A DNA stretch of 64,000 nucleotides from Bacteroidales bacterium (GTDB taxonomy: Bacteria; Bacteroidota; Bacteroidia; Bacteroidales; UBA4181), in NCBI GenBank assembly GCA_017523725.1, contig JAFWVY010000032.1:31774-95773 (forward strand), given 5' to 3'. The notes under the pieces were generated by a model. It had not been told where the DNA came from. It was given only the letters and a program-made list of their open reading frames with translations, and did no database searches. The position numbers and the translations under genes were made by a program. Each line of letters opens with the position of its first letter. The first letter of the stretch is position 1. Positions 1 to 9,843 of this stretch are shown here, piece by piece.

Positions 1-914
1 TTCAAAGCCGCCATCCGCGCTTCGTGCCGCTTGATGACAGCCAGTGTGACGGCGCGTGTCCCGTCTGAGACCACCATGCCTGCCGTGCGCTGTGGCTGTT
101 CCCTCACTTCGGCCAGGTCTCCCAGCCGATAGATACGTCCGCCATGGTTGATGCAGAGTTCTTCGATATCTCGGCGGCCGAGCAGCGATGTCTGGAAACG
201 CATGCTGTATTGCAGTTCGCCTTCCAGGATGTGAAATGTCCCCGGCTCTGAGACAGCCTCCGTGACGGCGTCCGCCAGAAGCGACCACGGCATCCGGAGT
301 GCTTCCATCTTTTCCCGGAACGGAGCAATGCAGAGCTCTGGCATGGTCAGTCCGCTGCAGTCCACCATGGCGACCTCTGGCAACTGCTCGATACGCCGGC
401 AGACGACCTGATGTACAAAGTCGCTCATTTCCATGAACTCAGTATCAGATGGCTTGGAGTAGTCAGTTCCCAGTCTTTTTTTTCGCTGTGTTACATTGAT
501 ATAAAAGGCAGGAATGTCGGTGACGTCGGCCTTTACGACCCGGGGACGTTCCGTGCCTGGTGGCAGATTATGCATGGCCCGGTCGACGTTCTCGTTGATT
601 TCGATGAACAACAGGTCGGCGTCGGTGCCGTATCCGGCAGTGAGCCTGAGGCGGCCGCTGCCGTCCCTGACATCCGCCTGGATGTCTTCGATGGCTCCGA
701 CCTGAATCAATTGCAGCCGGAGTGGTTCGACCAACGTCTCGTATAGCTGTTGCGCGGGCATGTCCGGGACGGTGACCTGCACTGTGATCTGCGGCAGGCC
801 GATGTCCGGCAACAGGGACACCGGCAGGTGCCGGATGGCCGCGATGCCGAGCGACAGACAGGCCAGCAGGACGGTCAGTACGCCGATGGGCCTGTGAATG
901 AGCGATGCAAGCAT
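1..914 (-). CDS. RND-family efflux permease, N-terminal part (cut by window edge)
   Basis: This is the first ~304 residues of an AcrB/CzcA-type inner-membrane proton/substrate antiporter. It starts MLASLIHRPIGVLTVLLACL, the usual short cytoplasmic start and first membrane helix. A porter-domain segment follows, with LPDIGLPQITVQVTVPDMPA and the region around NVDRAMHNLPPGTERPRV. The reading frame is open to base 1, so the stop lies outside the window. It begins 3 bases after the stop of the membrane-fusion protein, so the two are co-transcribed as one efflux system. The outer-membrane factor is not in view. The substrate (metal or drug) cannot be read from the N-terminus. Confidence 0.9.
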   Translation of the reverse strand, partial: MLASLIHRPIGVLTVLLACLSLGIAAIRHLPVSLLPDIGLPQITVQVTVPDMPAQQLYETLVEPLRLQLIQVGAIEDIQADVRDGSGRLRLTAGYGTDADLLFIEINENVDRAMHNLPPGTERPRVVKADVTDIPAFYINVTQRKKRLGTDYSKPSDTEFMEMSDFVHQVVCRRIEQLPEVAMVDCSGLTMPELCIAPFREKMEALRMPWSLLADAVTEAVSEPGTFHILEGELQYSMRFQTSLLGRRDIEELCINHGGRIYRLGDLAEVREQPQRTAGMVVSDGTRAVTLAVIKRHEARMAAL

Positions 915-917
915 AGT

Positions 918-2003
918 CTATGGCTGTAGGGGAAGAGGACGCAAGGGAACGTCATCTCCCATGTTTGACTGACCTGAGACAACGACCGTATCTCCCTCCT
1001 GCAGCCATGAAGCCCTGCCGGCTGCCGGTGCGATGACGTGTTCTGTACTGTTGCTCATCAGAATATCGACATAGGTCCAGACACTCCGTTTCCCGACGCA
1101 TTTGAAAATGACATCCAGACCGTCCCGTACCGTCACGGCACTGCGAGGTACGACCAGTTGGTTATCAATCTGTTGTGACAGAATAATGCGGACATTCATG
1201 CCGTCCAGGAGTTTCCCGTTGTTGCGGACCCGCGCCGTGACAGTAATCTGGCCGTTGCTGTCGATGACCGGATTGACAGAGATGATGTGTCCTTCCATTT
1301 TCGCGGCAGGTTCGTTGAAGGGGGCAACGGTGACCTTCCCGTTCAATGTCGCGAATGCAAGTTCCGTTTCCGTCAGATTGAAGACGACGTCGATATGGCT
1401 GTCATCGATGAGGGTGCAACACGGCCCCTGGACCGCTTCGTAAGGCGTGCATGCCAGATCGGCAATCCTGCCGTTGAAAGGGGCGCGGAGAGTGCACCGC
1501 TGCAGATTCAGTGCGGCTTGCTGCAGATTCAGTTCTGCTTCGGAAAAACCGGTGCTGATATACAGGACTTTCAAGGTTTCCCGTGGTACCCGGAGGGTGT
1601 CTTCCAACCGGTATCCGTAATCGAGGAGCCGGTTGGTCAGTTGGATTTCCGCCCGCCGGAAGCCGAGCAATGCCGAACGGTAGGTGGTTGCGGCATCAGT
1701 CTGAACCAGTGTCGCGATGACTTCATCCTGTCCGACGCGGCTGCCGTTTCGGACAAATACGTTTTCAACGATGCCGGAGGTCCTGAATGTCAGGATGCTT
1801 TTCCGATAGGCTGCGGCCCGGCCATTGCATATCAGTTCACTGTTGAACGTGCGTCGCTGCAGTGTCTGTACGGCGACCGGCACCCGGTCGTCGGGACGGA
1901 CGGCTTGACGGGGCGTGTCTTCTGCCGGACCGGGTACTGACGGAGGGTGGCATGCCGTTATACAGAAAAGGACACAGCACGCCCATAGGCACTTTGGTGA
2001 CAT
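918..2003 (-). CDS. HlyD/AcrA-type periplasmic adaptor (membrane-fusion protein) lipoprotein
   Basis: This adaptor links the RND pump just downstream to an outer-membrane channel. From the chosen start it begins MSPKCLWACCVLFCITAC, a short signal peptide with a lipobox cysteine, so it is probably anchored to a membrane by lipid. A barrel-sandwich half around FRTSGIVENVFVRNGSRVGQDEVIATL, an alpha hairpin, the second half (LRAPFNGRIADL) and a beta-barrel/membrane-proximal region (LVVPRSAVTVRDG) follow in the family order. An in-frame ATG lies at 2039, but it sits inside the recA terminator hairpin, so I prefer the start at 2003. The length (361 residues) is normal. Confidence 0.88.
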   Translation of the reverse strand: MSPKCLWACCVLFCITACHPPSVPGPAEDTPRQAVRPDDRVPVAVQTLQRRTFNSELICNGRAAAYRKSILTFRTSGIVENVFVRNGSRVGQDEVIATLVQTDAATTYRSALLGFRRAEIQLTNRLLDYGYRLEDTLRVPRETLKVLYISTGFSEAELNLQQAALNLQRCTLRAPFNGRIADLACTPYEAVQGPCCTLIDDSHIDVVFNLTETELAFATLNGKVTVAPFNEPAAKMEGHIISVNPVIDSNGQITVTARVRNNGKLLDGMNVRIILSQQIDNQLVVPRSAVTVRDGLDVIFKCVGKRSVWTYVDILMSNSTEHVIAPAAGRASWLQEGDTVVVSGQSNMGDDVPLRPLPLQP

Positions 2004-2021
2004 GGTGCATTTCAGTTGGTA

Positions 2022-2049
2022 GGAAAAGAGCCGCCGCATCAGCGGCGGC
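2022..2049 (-). terminator. recA intrinsic terminator
   Basis: An 8-bp GC-only stem (2042-2049 with 2030-2037) with a 4-base loop lies 12 bases after the recA stop. On the minus strand it is followed by TCTTTTCC. The T-run is short, so some read-through into the efflux genes is possible. Confidence 0.7.
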
Positions 2050-2060
2050 GTACGGGTCTC

Positions 2061-3119
2061 TTATTCCGGACTGTTGATGACGGCCTCGCGGATCTTGTCT
2101 TCGATTTCCTGGGATAATTCCGGATTGTCGGCCAGCAGTTGTTTCACACTGTCTCTGCCTTGGCCGAGTTTCGTGTCGCCATAGCTGAACCACGAGCCGC
2201 TCTTTTTGATGATGTCGTATTCCGTGGCCAGATCGATGATTTCACCGGTCTTGGAAATGCCCTCTCCGTAGATGATGTCGAATTCCGCACGTCTGAACGG
2301 TGGCGCCAGCTTGTTTTTCACAATCTTGACTTTGACGCGGTTGCCGCTGACCTCCTCGCCGTCTTTGATCGCCGTGGTTTTGCGGATGTCGATGCGCACC
2401 GAAGCGTAGAATTTGAGCGCGTTGCCGCCGGTGGTGGTTTCCGGGTTGCCGAACATGATACCGATCTTCTCTCGCAGCTGGTTGATGAAGATGCAGCAAG
2501 TGTTTGTCTTGCTGATGTTGGCCGTCAGCTTGCGCAGTGCCTGGGACATGAGACGGGCCTGCAGTCCCATTTTCGAGTCGCCCATGTCGCCTTCGATTTC
2601 CGCTTTCGGCGTCAGGGCTGCCACAGAGTCGATGACGATGATGTCAATCGCTCCGGAGCGGACCAGCGAATCTACGATTTCGAGCGCCTGTTCACCGTTG
2701 TCCGGCTGTGATACGTACAGTTGGTCCATGTCCACGCCCAGTTTCTCGGCATAGGTGCGGTCGAAGGCGTGTTCCGCGTCAATGAAGGCCGCGATGCCGC
2801 CGCTTTTCTGTGCTTCGGCAATGGCGTGGATGGCCAGGGTGGTTTTTCCGGAGGATTCAGGACCGTATATTTCGACGATGCGTCCTTTGGGCAGGCCGCC
2901 GATACCCAGCGCCAGATCGAGACCGATCGATCCGGTGGGGATGACCGCCACGTCACGGTCGACGTTCTTGTCGCTCATTTTCATGATGGCACCTTTGCCG
3001 AAATCCTTGTCGATCTTGGCAAGTGTCAGTTGCAGTGCCTTGAGTTTCTCTGCATTGACTTCTTTCCGCGCGGGATTCTGTGTCGCGGTGTTTTGCGGGG
3101 ACATGTTTTCTTCGCTCAT
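2061..3119 (-). CDS. recA: Recombinase RecA
   Basis: RecA forms filaments on single-stranded DNA, drives strand exchange and triggers LexA-type cleavage. The 352 residues match the family length. The Walker A motif GPESSGKT is at residues 86-93; the MAW-type region (FIDAEHAFD), the Walker B strand ([14 protein letters not shown]) and the DNA-binding loop regions ([22 protein letters not shown] and [19 protein letters not shown]) are all present. The N-terminus is slightly longer and more polar than in E. coli. recF lies directly upstream on the same strand with a 127-base gap holding a likely promoter. I saw no obvious LexA box in that gap. Confidence 0.98.
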   Translation of the reverse strand: MSEENMSPQNTATQNPARKEVNAEKLKALQLTLAKIDKDFGKGAIMKMSDKNVDRDVAVIPTGSIGLDLALGIGGLPKGRIVEIYGPESSGKTTLAIHAIAEAQKSGGIAAFIDAEHAFDRTYAEKLGVDMDQLYVSQPDNGEQALEIVDSLVRSGAIDIIVIDSVAALTPKAEIEGDMGDSKMGLQARLMSQALRKLTANISKTNTCCIFINQLREKIGIMFGNPETTTGGNALKFYASVRIDIRKTTAIKDGEEVSGNRVKVKIVKNKLAPPFRRAEFDIIYGEGISKTGEIIDLATEYDIIKKSGSWFSYGDTKLGQGRDSVKQLLADNPELSQEIEDKIREAVINSPE

Positions 3120-3168
3120 GTTGAATCAGAATTTAAGGTTAGTTGACAGATAATTAATTTTAGAGCTA

Positions 3169-3176
3169 CAAATGTA
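3169..3176 (-). promoter_or_regulatory. Likely recA promoter (-7 element)
   Basis: TACATTTG on the minus strand fits the Bacteroidota -7 consensus TAnnTTTG. A TTTG lies 22 bases upstream, slightly further than the usual 19-21. The recA start codon is 50 bases downstream. Confidence 0.5.
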
Positions 3177-3246
3177 GTACTAAATCTGGAATTATACGCA
3201 AACTAACTTGCATAAAAGTACAAATTTTTGTGGCGGATACCGTTTC

Positions 3247-4344
3247 TTATGCGGATTTTTTTTCGAGCCGGATGACTTTGGAAGGGCATGCCATGTCCTG
3301 CAGGATAGGCTGGAGCCGCTTTTCATCAGTGTCAGTGATGAACACCTGTCCGAAATGGTCCTGCGATACGATACGCATGATGCGTCCCACACGCTGCGCA
3401 TCGAATTTGTCAAAGATGTCGTCCAGCAGCAGGATGGGCCGGATGGTGCCGTGCGAGCGGATAAAGTCGTAATCAGCCAGCCTGAGTGCGGTGAGATAGG
3501 TTTTCTGCTGTCCCTGCGAACCAGCCCGCCGGATGGGGTATTCATCCATTTCGAGCAGCAGGTCGTCGCGGTGGATGCCGGTTGACGTGTGTTCCAGGAT
3601 GCGGTCTTTTTCGATACTCTGTTTCAGCAGGTCATACAGGGAGGCCTGTTGCAGCTGGCTCCGGTAGGTGAGGGTCACGGATTCGTGGTTGTCCGAAATG
3701 GTCTGGTAATAATGCTGGAAAACCGGAATCAGCGCCTCACAGAAGGCTTGCCTTGCCGCAAAGATTTCCTGTCCGTGCCGGGACAGTTGCATGTCCAGCG
3801 CATCGAGCACGCCCGGATCGGCGGGCATTCTGCTTTCCGCAGCCTGTTTCAGCAGGGAATTGCGCTGCATCAGTGTCCGGTTGTACTGCAGGAGATGTGC
3901 CAGATAGGCGGTGTCGTACTGGGAGATCACTTCGTTCATGAAACGGCGGCGCTCCTCACCGCCGTCGGTGATGAGCCCGTTGTCCATGGGAGAAACCATG
4001 ACCACGGGGAAAAGCCCGATGTGGTCGGCCAGCCGCTCATATTCTTTTTTGTTCCGCTTGAATATTTTTTTCTGCCGCATCTTGACGCCGCATGACAGTG
4101 TTTCGGGTTTCCCGTCCCGGAGATACTCCCCTTGGATGACGAAACCATCGCTTTCGTAGCGGATGTTCTGGGTATCAATGGTGTTGATGCAGCTCTTGCA
4201 AAGCGATAAGTAATGTATCGCATCGAGAACATTGGTCTTGCCGACACCGTTGTCACCGATGAGACAATTGATGCCGGGACAGAATTCGAATTCCGCCTCG
4301 ACATAGTTCTTGAAATTGAAGAGGGTCAGTTTCTGCAGGAACAT
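3247..4344 (-). CDS. recF: DNA replication and repair protein RecF
   Basis: RecF is an SMC-like ATPase that helps load RecA at gaps. From the chosen start (MFLQKLTLFNFKNY, the standard RecF opening) it has 365 residues. Walker A GDNGVGKT is at residues 30-37, the ABC signature region is GSQGQQKTYLTALRLADY, and Walker B is RPILLLDDIFDKFDAQR. An upstream in-frame ATG at 4425 would add 27 residues unlike any RecF and overlaps the ilvC terminator, so it was rejected. RecF and RecA are close neighbours here, a loose repair cluster, but recA appears to have its own promoter. Confidence 0.97.
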   Translation of the reverse strand: MFLQKLTLFNFKNYVEAEFEFCPGINCLIGDNGVGKTNVLDAIHYLSLCKSCINTIDTQNIRYESDGFVIQGEYLRDGKPETLSCGVKMRQKKIFKRNKKEYERLADHIGLFPVVMVSPMDNGLITDGGEERRRFMNEVISQYDTAYLAHLLQYNRTLMQRNSLLKQAAESRMPADPGVLDALDMQLSRHGQEIFAARQAFCEALIPVFQHYYQTISDNHESVTLTYRSQLQQASLYDLLKQSIEKDRILEHTSTGIHRDDLLLEMDEYPIRRAGSQGQQKTYLTALRLADYDFIRSHGTIRPILLLDDIFDKFDAQRVGRIMRIVSQDHFGQVFITDTDEKRLQPILQDMACPSKVIRLEKKSA

Positions 4345-4408
4345 GCGCGCTGTTATGGAACAGTCAAAAGTAATAAAAAGGCCGGATTCGGCAACCTCGG
4401 CACCGGGC

Positions 4409-4437
4409 AAAAAAAAAGCCCGCACGCGGCGGGCTTT
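4409..4437 (-). terminator. ilvC intrinsic terminator
   Basis: A 9-bp stem (4429-4437 with 4415-4423, loop ACGCG on the plus strand) is followed on the minus strand by an unbroken run of nine T. It lies 31 bases after the ilvC stop and upstream of recF. Confidence 0.85.
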
Positions 4438-4467
4438 CAGGACAGCGCACCTGCGTGCGCCGGGATA

Positions 4468-5514
4468 TTATTTCTGCGCTTCGGGACGCAGCTGGCGCAC
4501 AACTGCGCCGGCGCGCCACATCTCGCTGTCGCGCATTTCCTTCAACTCCGCTTCCAGTTTTGCACGGTAGTCCGGCTTGCTGTTCGAATCGATGGAGATC
4601 TGCGCTTCATTGCCCTTGGCAACTTCGTCATAGAGTTTCTCGAACACCGGCTTGGTGGCGTCGCGGAATCTCTTCCACCAGTCCAGCGCACCGCGCTGGG
4701 CGGTCGTGGAGCAGTTGGCGTACATCCAGTCCATGCCGTTCTCGGCCACCAGCGGCATCAGCGACTGCGTCAGTTCCTCGATGGTTTCGTTGAAGGCTTC
4801 AGACGGCGTGTGGCCGTGTTCGCGCAACGTGTCGTACTGAGCGGCGAAAATGCCCTGGATGGCTCCCATCAGCGTACCGCGTTCACCCGTCAGGTCGGAA
4901 TAGACCTCACGCTTGAAATCGGTCTGGAACAGATAACCGGAGCCGACGCCGATACCGAGGGCGATGACGCGGTCCATGGCCCGTCCGGTCGCATCCTGGA
5001 AAACAGCATAGCTGGAGTTCAGGCCGCGGCCCTGCAGGAACATTCTGCGCAGGGAGGTACCCGAACCCTTGGGGGCGATCATGATGACATCCACATCGGC
5101 CGGCGGGATGATGCCGGTCCGCTCCTTGTAGGTGATGCCGAAACCATGGGAGAAATACAATGCCTTGCCGGGCGTGAGGTGTTTCTTGATGGTCGGCCAC
5201 ACCGCAATCTGGCCCGCATCGGACAGCAGATACTGGATGATGGTGCCTTTCTCTGCGGCTTCTTCAATCTCGAACAGATCTTTGCCGGGAATCCAGCCGT
5301 CAGCGACTGCCTTGTCCCAAGTCTTGCCTTTGCGCTGACCTACAATCACATTGAAGCCATTGTCTCTCAGATTGAGGGACTGTCCGGGGCCTTGTACGCC
5401 GTATCCGATGATGGCGATGGTCTCGTCTTTCAATACTTCACGGGCTTTGCTGAGCGGAAATTCCTCGCGGGTAACCACGTCTTCGACAACTCCGCCAAAA
5501 TTGATCTTTGCCAT
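4468..5514 (-). CDS. ilvC: Ketol-acid reductoisomerase
   Basis: IlvC converts 2-acetolactate (or acetohydroxybutyrate) to the dihydroxy acid using NAD(P)H and Mg2+, the second common step of valine/isoleucine synthesis. The 348 residues fit the form found in Bacteroidales. The Rossmann motif GYGVQGPGQSLNLRDNG is near residue 38, and the loop after beta-2 (GQRKGKTWDKA) is rich in Arg/Lys/Thr, which suggests NADPH preference (inference). The C-terminal knotted domain carries YSDLTGERGTLMGAIQG and NGMDWMYANCSTTAQRGALDW. It lies 119 bases after ilvN and has its own promoter, so it may be controlled separately from ilvDBN. Confidence 0.97.
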   Translation of the reverse strand: MAKINFGGVVEDVVTREEFPLSKAREVLKDETIAIIGYGVQGPGQSLNLRDNGFNVIVGQRKGKTWDKAVADGWIPGKDLFEIEEAAEKGTIIQYLLSDAGQIAVWPTIKKHLTPGKALYFSHGFGITYKERTGIIPPADVDVIMIAPKGSGTSLRRMFLQGRGLNSSYAVFQDATGRAMDRVIALGIGVGSGYLFQTDFKREVYSDLTGERGTLMGAIQGIFAAQYDTLREHGHTPSEAFNETIEELTQSLMPLVAENGMDWMYANCSTTAQRGALDWWKRFRDATKPVFEKLYDEVAKGNEAQISIDSNSKPDYRAKLEAELKEMRDSEMWRAGAVVRQLRPEAQK

Positions 5515-5589
5515 TTCTTTGAGTTTTTAATGGATTATGTAATAAGATTTTCTGTCTGTTGAAATCTCCTTCCGAAGGTAATTTGCCTG

Positions 5590-5597
5590 CAAAGGTA
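5590..5597 (-). promoter_or_regulatory. Likely ilvC promoter (-7 element)
   Basis: TACCTTTG on the minus strand fits TAnnTTTG and lies in the ilvN-ilvC gap, about 75 bases before the ilvC start. No clear TTTG -33 element was found. Confidence 0.5.
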
Positions 5598-5633
5598 CAG
5601 TTTTTTCATGCACCGGCGCCGTACACCGTAATT

Positions 5634-6182
5634 TTATGTCAGATGGCGCCGGCGGCTGATTCTGTCCACGTGCGACAGATGTTCCTGCAGCGCTTCCGTC
5701 TTTTCGCGGTGAATCGAGATGCGCCCAGACCTGGTGAATTGAATGACGCCGAATGCGTCCAGTGCCTTGAACAGTTCGGCCGTTTCGTCCTGGTGTCCCG
5801 TCTTCTCGATGACAGCGAAGTCATGGGTCACTTCGAGGATACGTGCACCGAAACGCCGGATGATATGTTCCACCTCCGAGCTGTCGAGCAGCGCCTGGGT
5901 CGGTACTTTGTACAATGCGATTTCTTGATAGACAAGTTCTTCGTTTACATGATAGTATGCCTTCAGGACCTCAACCAGTTTTTCAATCTGCAACGTCACT
6001 TTTTCGATCTGTTCGCGCGTGGTGTTGACCACGATGGTGAACTTGTGGATGCCGCGGATGGCGGAGGCCGAAACCGTCAGGCTCTCGATGTTGAGCCGAC
6101 GCCGCGTGAAGATGATGGTGATGCGGTTGAGCAGTCCGATGCTGTTTTCGGAAAAGGCCGTAATCGTAAATTCTTGATTCAT
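5634..6182 (-). CDS. ilvN: Acetolactate synthase, small (regulatory) subunit
   Basis: The regulatory subunit stimulates the IlvB catalytic subunit and usually makes it sensitive to valine. An ACT domain fills roughly residues 3-75 (FTITAFSENSIGLLNRITII, then LNIESLTVSASAIRGIHKFTIVV), followed by the ALS_ss_C domain to residue 182. It begins 12 bases after ilvB. The length is typical of the longer small-subunit type. Confidence 0.95.
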   Translation of the reverse strand: MNQEFTITAFSENSIGLLNRITIIFTRRRLNIESLTVSASAIRGIHKFTIVVNTTREQIEKVTLQIEKLVEVLKAYYHVNEELVYQEIALYKVPTQALLDSSEVEHIIRRFGARILEVTHDFAVIEKTGHQDETAELFKALDAFGVIQFTRSGRISIHREKTEALQEHLSHVDRISRRRHLT

Positions 6183-6194
6183 GGCTGATACGGT

Positions 6195-7919
6195 TTATTC
6201 GTAAAGAATCTGGTCGATGGATGCGCCGGCCGGGATCATGGGGAAGACCATGCCTTCTTTCTCCACGTCCACTTCCAGGAAAAAAGCTTCTTGGCTGTTG
6301 CACAGCTCCTGCATGGCTCCGGGCAGGTCTTCCCTTTCCGTCACGCGCCGGCATGCGATGCCGTAGGCCTGCGCAATCCGGATGAAATCCGGGTTTTCGA
6401 GTTCGGTGCAGGAATAGCGCTTGCCGTAGAACAGCTCCTGCCACTGGCGCACCATGCCAAGAAACGAGTTGTTGAGCAGGATGATCTTGACCGGGATGCG
6501 GTTCTGGAGAATGGTGCCGAACTCCTGGATGGTCATCTGGATGCCGCCGTCCCCCACGAACAGCACGACTTCACGGTCGGGGCATCCGACTTTCGCACCG
6601 ATGGCCGCCGGCAGCCCGAATCCCATCGTGCCCAGGCCACCCGACGTGATGAACGACCGCGGATGGTTCATCCGGGCGTAGCGTGCCGCTATCATCTGAT
6701 GCTGTCCGACATCGGTCACCACGATGGCCTCGCCGCGATCGACGTCGCCGAAGGCTTTCACCACCTCACCCATGGTGATGCGGGAACCCGCCTCAGGCTG
6801 CATTTGTTTCCGGACCACTTTGTCGTATTCGAAATCCTGCCATGTCTTGAAACTTTCAATCCATTCCCGATGACTGCGTGCTTCCAGTTTCTCCGTCAGC
6901 ATGGGCAGTGTGCGTTTCATGTTGCCGAGCACGGGGATGTCGGCCGCAATGCTGCGGTTGATTTCCGATGGGTCCACCTCGAGGTGGATGACTTTCGCCT
7001 GGGGGGCGTAGGCCGCCGCCGCGCCGATGATGCGCGAGGAGAAACGCATACCGACGGCGATGAGCACATCACATTCGTTGGTTTTCTTGTTGAGTGCCAT
7101 CTGCCCGTGCATGCCGAGCATGCCCATGTACAGCGGATGTCCGGTCGGCAGGGACGACAGACCCATCAGCGTGCATCCGGCCGGCAGGTTGCCTTTCTCG
7201 ATGAATTCCCGGAGTTCCGGTTCCGCATGGGAAAGCTGGACACCCTGGCCGACCAGGACCAGGGGTTTTTCCGCATGGTTGATCAGGTCGGCTGCCTCCG
7301 CGATGCTGGCCTTGCTGATATGCGGCGTCGGGATGTAGCTGCGGATGAAATTGCATTTTTTGTACAGGTAGCTGCACATCTCCTTCTGGGCGTTTGCGGT
7401 AAAGTCGATGAGCACGGGACCCGGCCGGCCGGTATGGGCGATATACAGGGCCTTGGAAATGGCTGGTGCGATATCTTTAGCTTTGGTCACCTGGAAGTTC
7501 CATTTGGTAACCGGCATGGAAATACCGATGATGTCCGTTTCCTGGAAACCATCCGATCCCAGCACCTGTTCGGCCACCTGTCCGGTGATGCAGACGATGG
7601 GCGTGGAATCCAGCAGGGCATCGGCCAGTCCGGTTACCAGGTTGGTGGCGCCGGGGCCGGATGTAGCCAGGACGATGCCGGTTTTTCCGGTTGCCCGCGC
7701 ATAACCCTGTGCTGCGTGGACGGCGCCCTGCTCGTGCCGGGTCAGGATGTGGTGCAGCCTGTCGGTGTAATGGTAAAGGGCGTCGTATATGGAAATGACG
7801 TTGCCGCCGGGATAACCGAATATGGTGTCGATGCCTTCGTCCAGCAGCACTCTGATGAACGCTTCGGCGCCGGAGATGGTTTCCGGGGCCGGTATGGACG
7901 GTTCTGTGGTGTGTGTCAT
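6195..7919 (-). CDS. ilvB: Acetolactate synthase, large (catalytic) subunit
   Basis: This thiamine-diphosphate and FAD enzyme joins two pyruvates to 2-acetolactate, or pyruvate with 2-oxobutyrate. The 574 residues contain the catalytic Glu region (RHEQGAVHAAQGYARATGKTG), the central FAD/transhydrogenase-like domain, and the C-terminal ThDP motif (VLFVGDGGIQMTIQEFGTI then NNSFLGMVRQWQ). It sits 13 bases after ilvD and 12 before ilvN, so ilvD-ilvB-ilvN form one transcript. Confidence 0.97.
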   Translation of the reverse strand: MTHTTEPSIPAPETISGAEAFIRVLLDEGIDTIFGYPGGNVISIYDALYHYTDRLHHILTRHEQGAVHAAQGYARATGKTGIVLATSGPGATNLVTGLADALLDSTPIVCITGQVAEQVLGSDGFQETDIIGISMPVTKWNFQVTKAKDIAPAISKALYIAHTGRPGPVLIDFTANAQKEMCSYLYKKCNFIRSYIPTPHISKASIAEAADLINHAEKPLVLVGQGVQLSHAEPELREFIEKGNLPAGCTLMGLSSLPTGHPLYMGMLGMHGQMALNKKTNECDVLIAVGMRFSSRIIGAAAAYAPQAKVIHLEVDPSEINRSIAADIPVLGNMKRTLPMLTEKLEARSHREWIESFKTWQDFEYDKVVRKQMQPEAGSRITMGEVVKAFGDVDRGEAIVVTDVGQHQMIAARYARMNHPRSFITSGGLGTMGFGLPAAIGAKVGCPDREVVLFVGDGGIQMTIQEFGTILQNRIPVKIILLNNSFLGMVRQWQELFYGKRYSCTELENPDFIRIAQAYGIACRRVTEREDLPGAMQELCNSQEAFFLEVDVEKEGMVFPMIPAGASIDQILYE

Positions 7920-7932
7920 GGTAGAAAACAGT

Positions 7933-9759
7933 TTAAATAAGGCGGATGCCGCCTTTGTCGGCGGATGCCACCATGGATGCGTATGCCCGGAGCGATTTCG
8001 GCACGTAGCGGTTCCGGTTCCGGGGTGTATAGGCTGCTTGGCCGCGTGCCTCTTCTTCCGCGCGTCTTGCCTTCAGTTCTTCATCGCTGATGCAGAGTCG
8101 GATACTGCGGTTGGGGATGTCGATCTCTATGCGGTCGCCGTCGCGGACCAGGGCGATGGCTCCGCCGGATGCCGCCTCGGGTGAAACGTGGCCGATGGAC
8201 AGTCCGGAGGTGCCGCCGGAGAACCGCCCGTCGGTGACCAGTGCGCAGACTTTACCGAGATGACGGGATTTGATGTATGATGTCGGATACAGCATTTCCT
8301 GCATGCCGGGGCCGCCCTTGGGACCTTCGTAATTGATGAAGACGACGTCACCGGCTTTGACCTTGCCGTTCAGAATGCCTTCACAGGCTTCGTCCTGCGA
8401 TTCGAACACGCAGGCCGGGCCGCTGAATCTGAAGATGCTTTCGTCCACGCCGGCCGTCTTGACAATGCAGCCATCCTCGGCGATGTTGCCGAAGAGCACG
8501 GCCAGACCGCCTTCGGTCGTATAGGCATGCTGCAGATCCCGGATGCATCCGGCCGTCCGGTCGGTGTCCAGCGTGTCATAGCGGGCGTCCTGGTCGCCCA
8601 GCCGGACCGTCCGACGGCCGCCGGGGGCGCAACGGGCGTGCGCAAAGGCGTCTTCGACCGCAGAGGGACGCGTGATGTCGTACCGGTCGATGGCTTCCTG
8701 CAGGGTCAGGCCGTCCACCCGCCGCACGGAGGTGTCGAGCAGGCCGCCTTTTTCCAGTTCGCCCAGAATGGACATGATGCCGCCGGCGCGACAGACGTCC
8801 TCGACATGGTAGGCCGAGGAGGGCGCTACTTTGCAGAGCACCGGGATGCGGCGCGACAGCCGGTCGATGTCCTGCATGGTAAAGTCCACGCCGGCTTCCT
8901 GGGCGACGGCCAGCAGGTGCAGTACCGTGTTGGTGCTGCCGCCCATGGCGATGTCGAGGGTCATGGCATTCATGAAAGCCGCCTTCGATGCAATGGACCG
9001 CGGCAGTACGCTTTCGTCCCCACGGTCGTAATAGGCGTAGGCCATTTCGACAATCCGGCGGGCGGCCTGCTTGAACAGGTCGCGCCGCATGGCGTGGGTG
9101 GCGAGGATTGTGCCGTTGCCCACCAGGGCCATGCCGATGGCTTCGGTCAGACAGTTCATGGAGTTCGCTGTGAACATGCCGGAACAGCATCCGCAGGTGG
9201 GACAGGCTTTCTGTTCCACTTCTTCCAGCAGGGAATCCGGGACGGTCTGGTCGGCCCCCATCACCATGACATCGATCAGGTCGTATTTTTTCCGGTCGAT
9301 GACGCCGGCTTCCATCGGACCGCCCGATACGAAAATGGCGGGGATGTTCAGCCGCATGGCTGCCATCAGCATGCCGGGCGTGATTTTGTCGCAGTTGCTG
9401 ATGCAGACGATGGCGTCCACGGTGTGTGCGTTGCACATGTATTCCACACTGTCGGCGATGATGTCACGCGACGGCAGTGAATACAGCATGCCGTCGTGTC
9501 CCATTGCGATACCGTCGTCAATGGCGATGGTGTCGAATTCGGCGGCAAAGCAGCCCTGCGCGGCGATTTCCTCCTTGAGAAGCCGACCGGCCTCTGCCAG
9601 ATGGACGTGTCCCGGTACGAACTCGGTGAATGAATTGACAATGCCGATAATCGGCTTGCCAAACTGGTTTTCCTGCATGCCGTTGGCTCTCCAGAGCGCG
9701 CGTGCGCCGGCCATCCGGCGTCCCTGTGTACTGATGGTACTGCGAAACTGATGTTGCAT
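7933..9759 (-). CDS. ilvD: Dihydroxy-acid dehydratase
   Basis: IlvD is an Fe-S dehydratase that makes 2-oxoisovalerate and 2-oxo-3-methylvalerate. The 608 residues include the cluster cysteines in [12 protein letters not shown] and [19 protein letters not shown], and the C-terminal [18 protein letters not shown] and [22 protein letters not shown]. The arrangement of three cysteines suggests the [4Fe-4S] IlvD type (inference). It is the first structural gene of the ilvDBN transcript, 20 bases behind a terminator hairpin and a valine-coding leader ORF, so it is likely controlled by attenuation. Confidence 0.97.
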   Translation of the reverse strand: MQHQFRSTISTQGRRMAGARALWRANGMQENQFGKPIIGIVNSFTEFVPGHVHLAEAGRLLKEEIAAQGCFAAEFDTIAIDDGIAMGHDGMLYSLPSRDIIADSVEYMCNAHTVDAIVCISNCDKITPGMLMAAMRLNIPAIFVSGGPMEAGVIDRKKYDLIDVMVMGADQTVPDSLLEEVEQKACPTCGCCSGMFTANSMNCLTEAIGMALVGNGTILATHAMRRDLFKQAARRIVEMAYAYYDRGDESVLPRSIASKAAFMNAMTLDIAMGGSTNTVLHLLAVAQEAGVDFTMQDIDRLSRRIPVLCKVAPSSAYHVEDVCRAGGIMSILGELEKGGLLDTSVRRVDGLTLQEAIDRYDITRPSAVEDAFAHARCAPGGRRTVRLGDQDARYDTLDTDRTAGCIRDLQHAYTTEGGLAVLFGNIAEDGCIVKTAGVDESIFRFSGPACVFESQDEACEGILNGKVKAGDVVFINYEGPKGGPGMQEMLYPTSYIKSRHLGKVCALVTDGRFSGGTSGLSIGHVSPEAASGGAIALVRDGDRIEIDIPNRSIRLCISDEELKARRAEEEARGQAAYTPRNRNRYVPKSLRAYASMVASADKGGIRLI

Positions 9760-9780
9760 CGTGTTACGGTTCTATTCAAC

Positions 9781-9817
9781 AAAAAAAGCCTTTCTCCCCC
9801 GGAGCAAGGCTTTTTTA
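9781..9817 (-). terminator. Attenuator terminator hairpin of the ilvDBN operon
   Basis: On the minus strand a long stem (AAAAAAGCCTT pairing with AAGGCTTTTTT, with an inner CTCC/GGAG helix) ends in seven T. It lies between the leader peptide (9844-9897) and the ilvD start (9759). A terminator in that place would block ilvD, so it must be conditional. The minus-strand segment at 9832-9837 (CCGGAG) can pair with 9799-9804 (CTCCGG) inside this hairpin, giving a possible antiterminator. Confidence 0.82.
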
Positions 9818-9843
9818 TAGCTACATACTTTCTCCGGCCGGCA

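Noticed and set aside
5612..5653. GC-rich inverted repeat CCGGCGCC/GGCGCCGG after ilvN
   Set aside because: It has no T-run and each arm is itself nearly palindromic, so it is not a convincing terminator.
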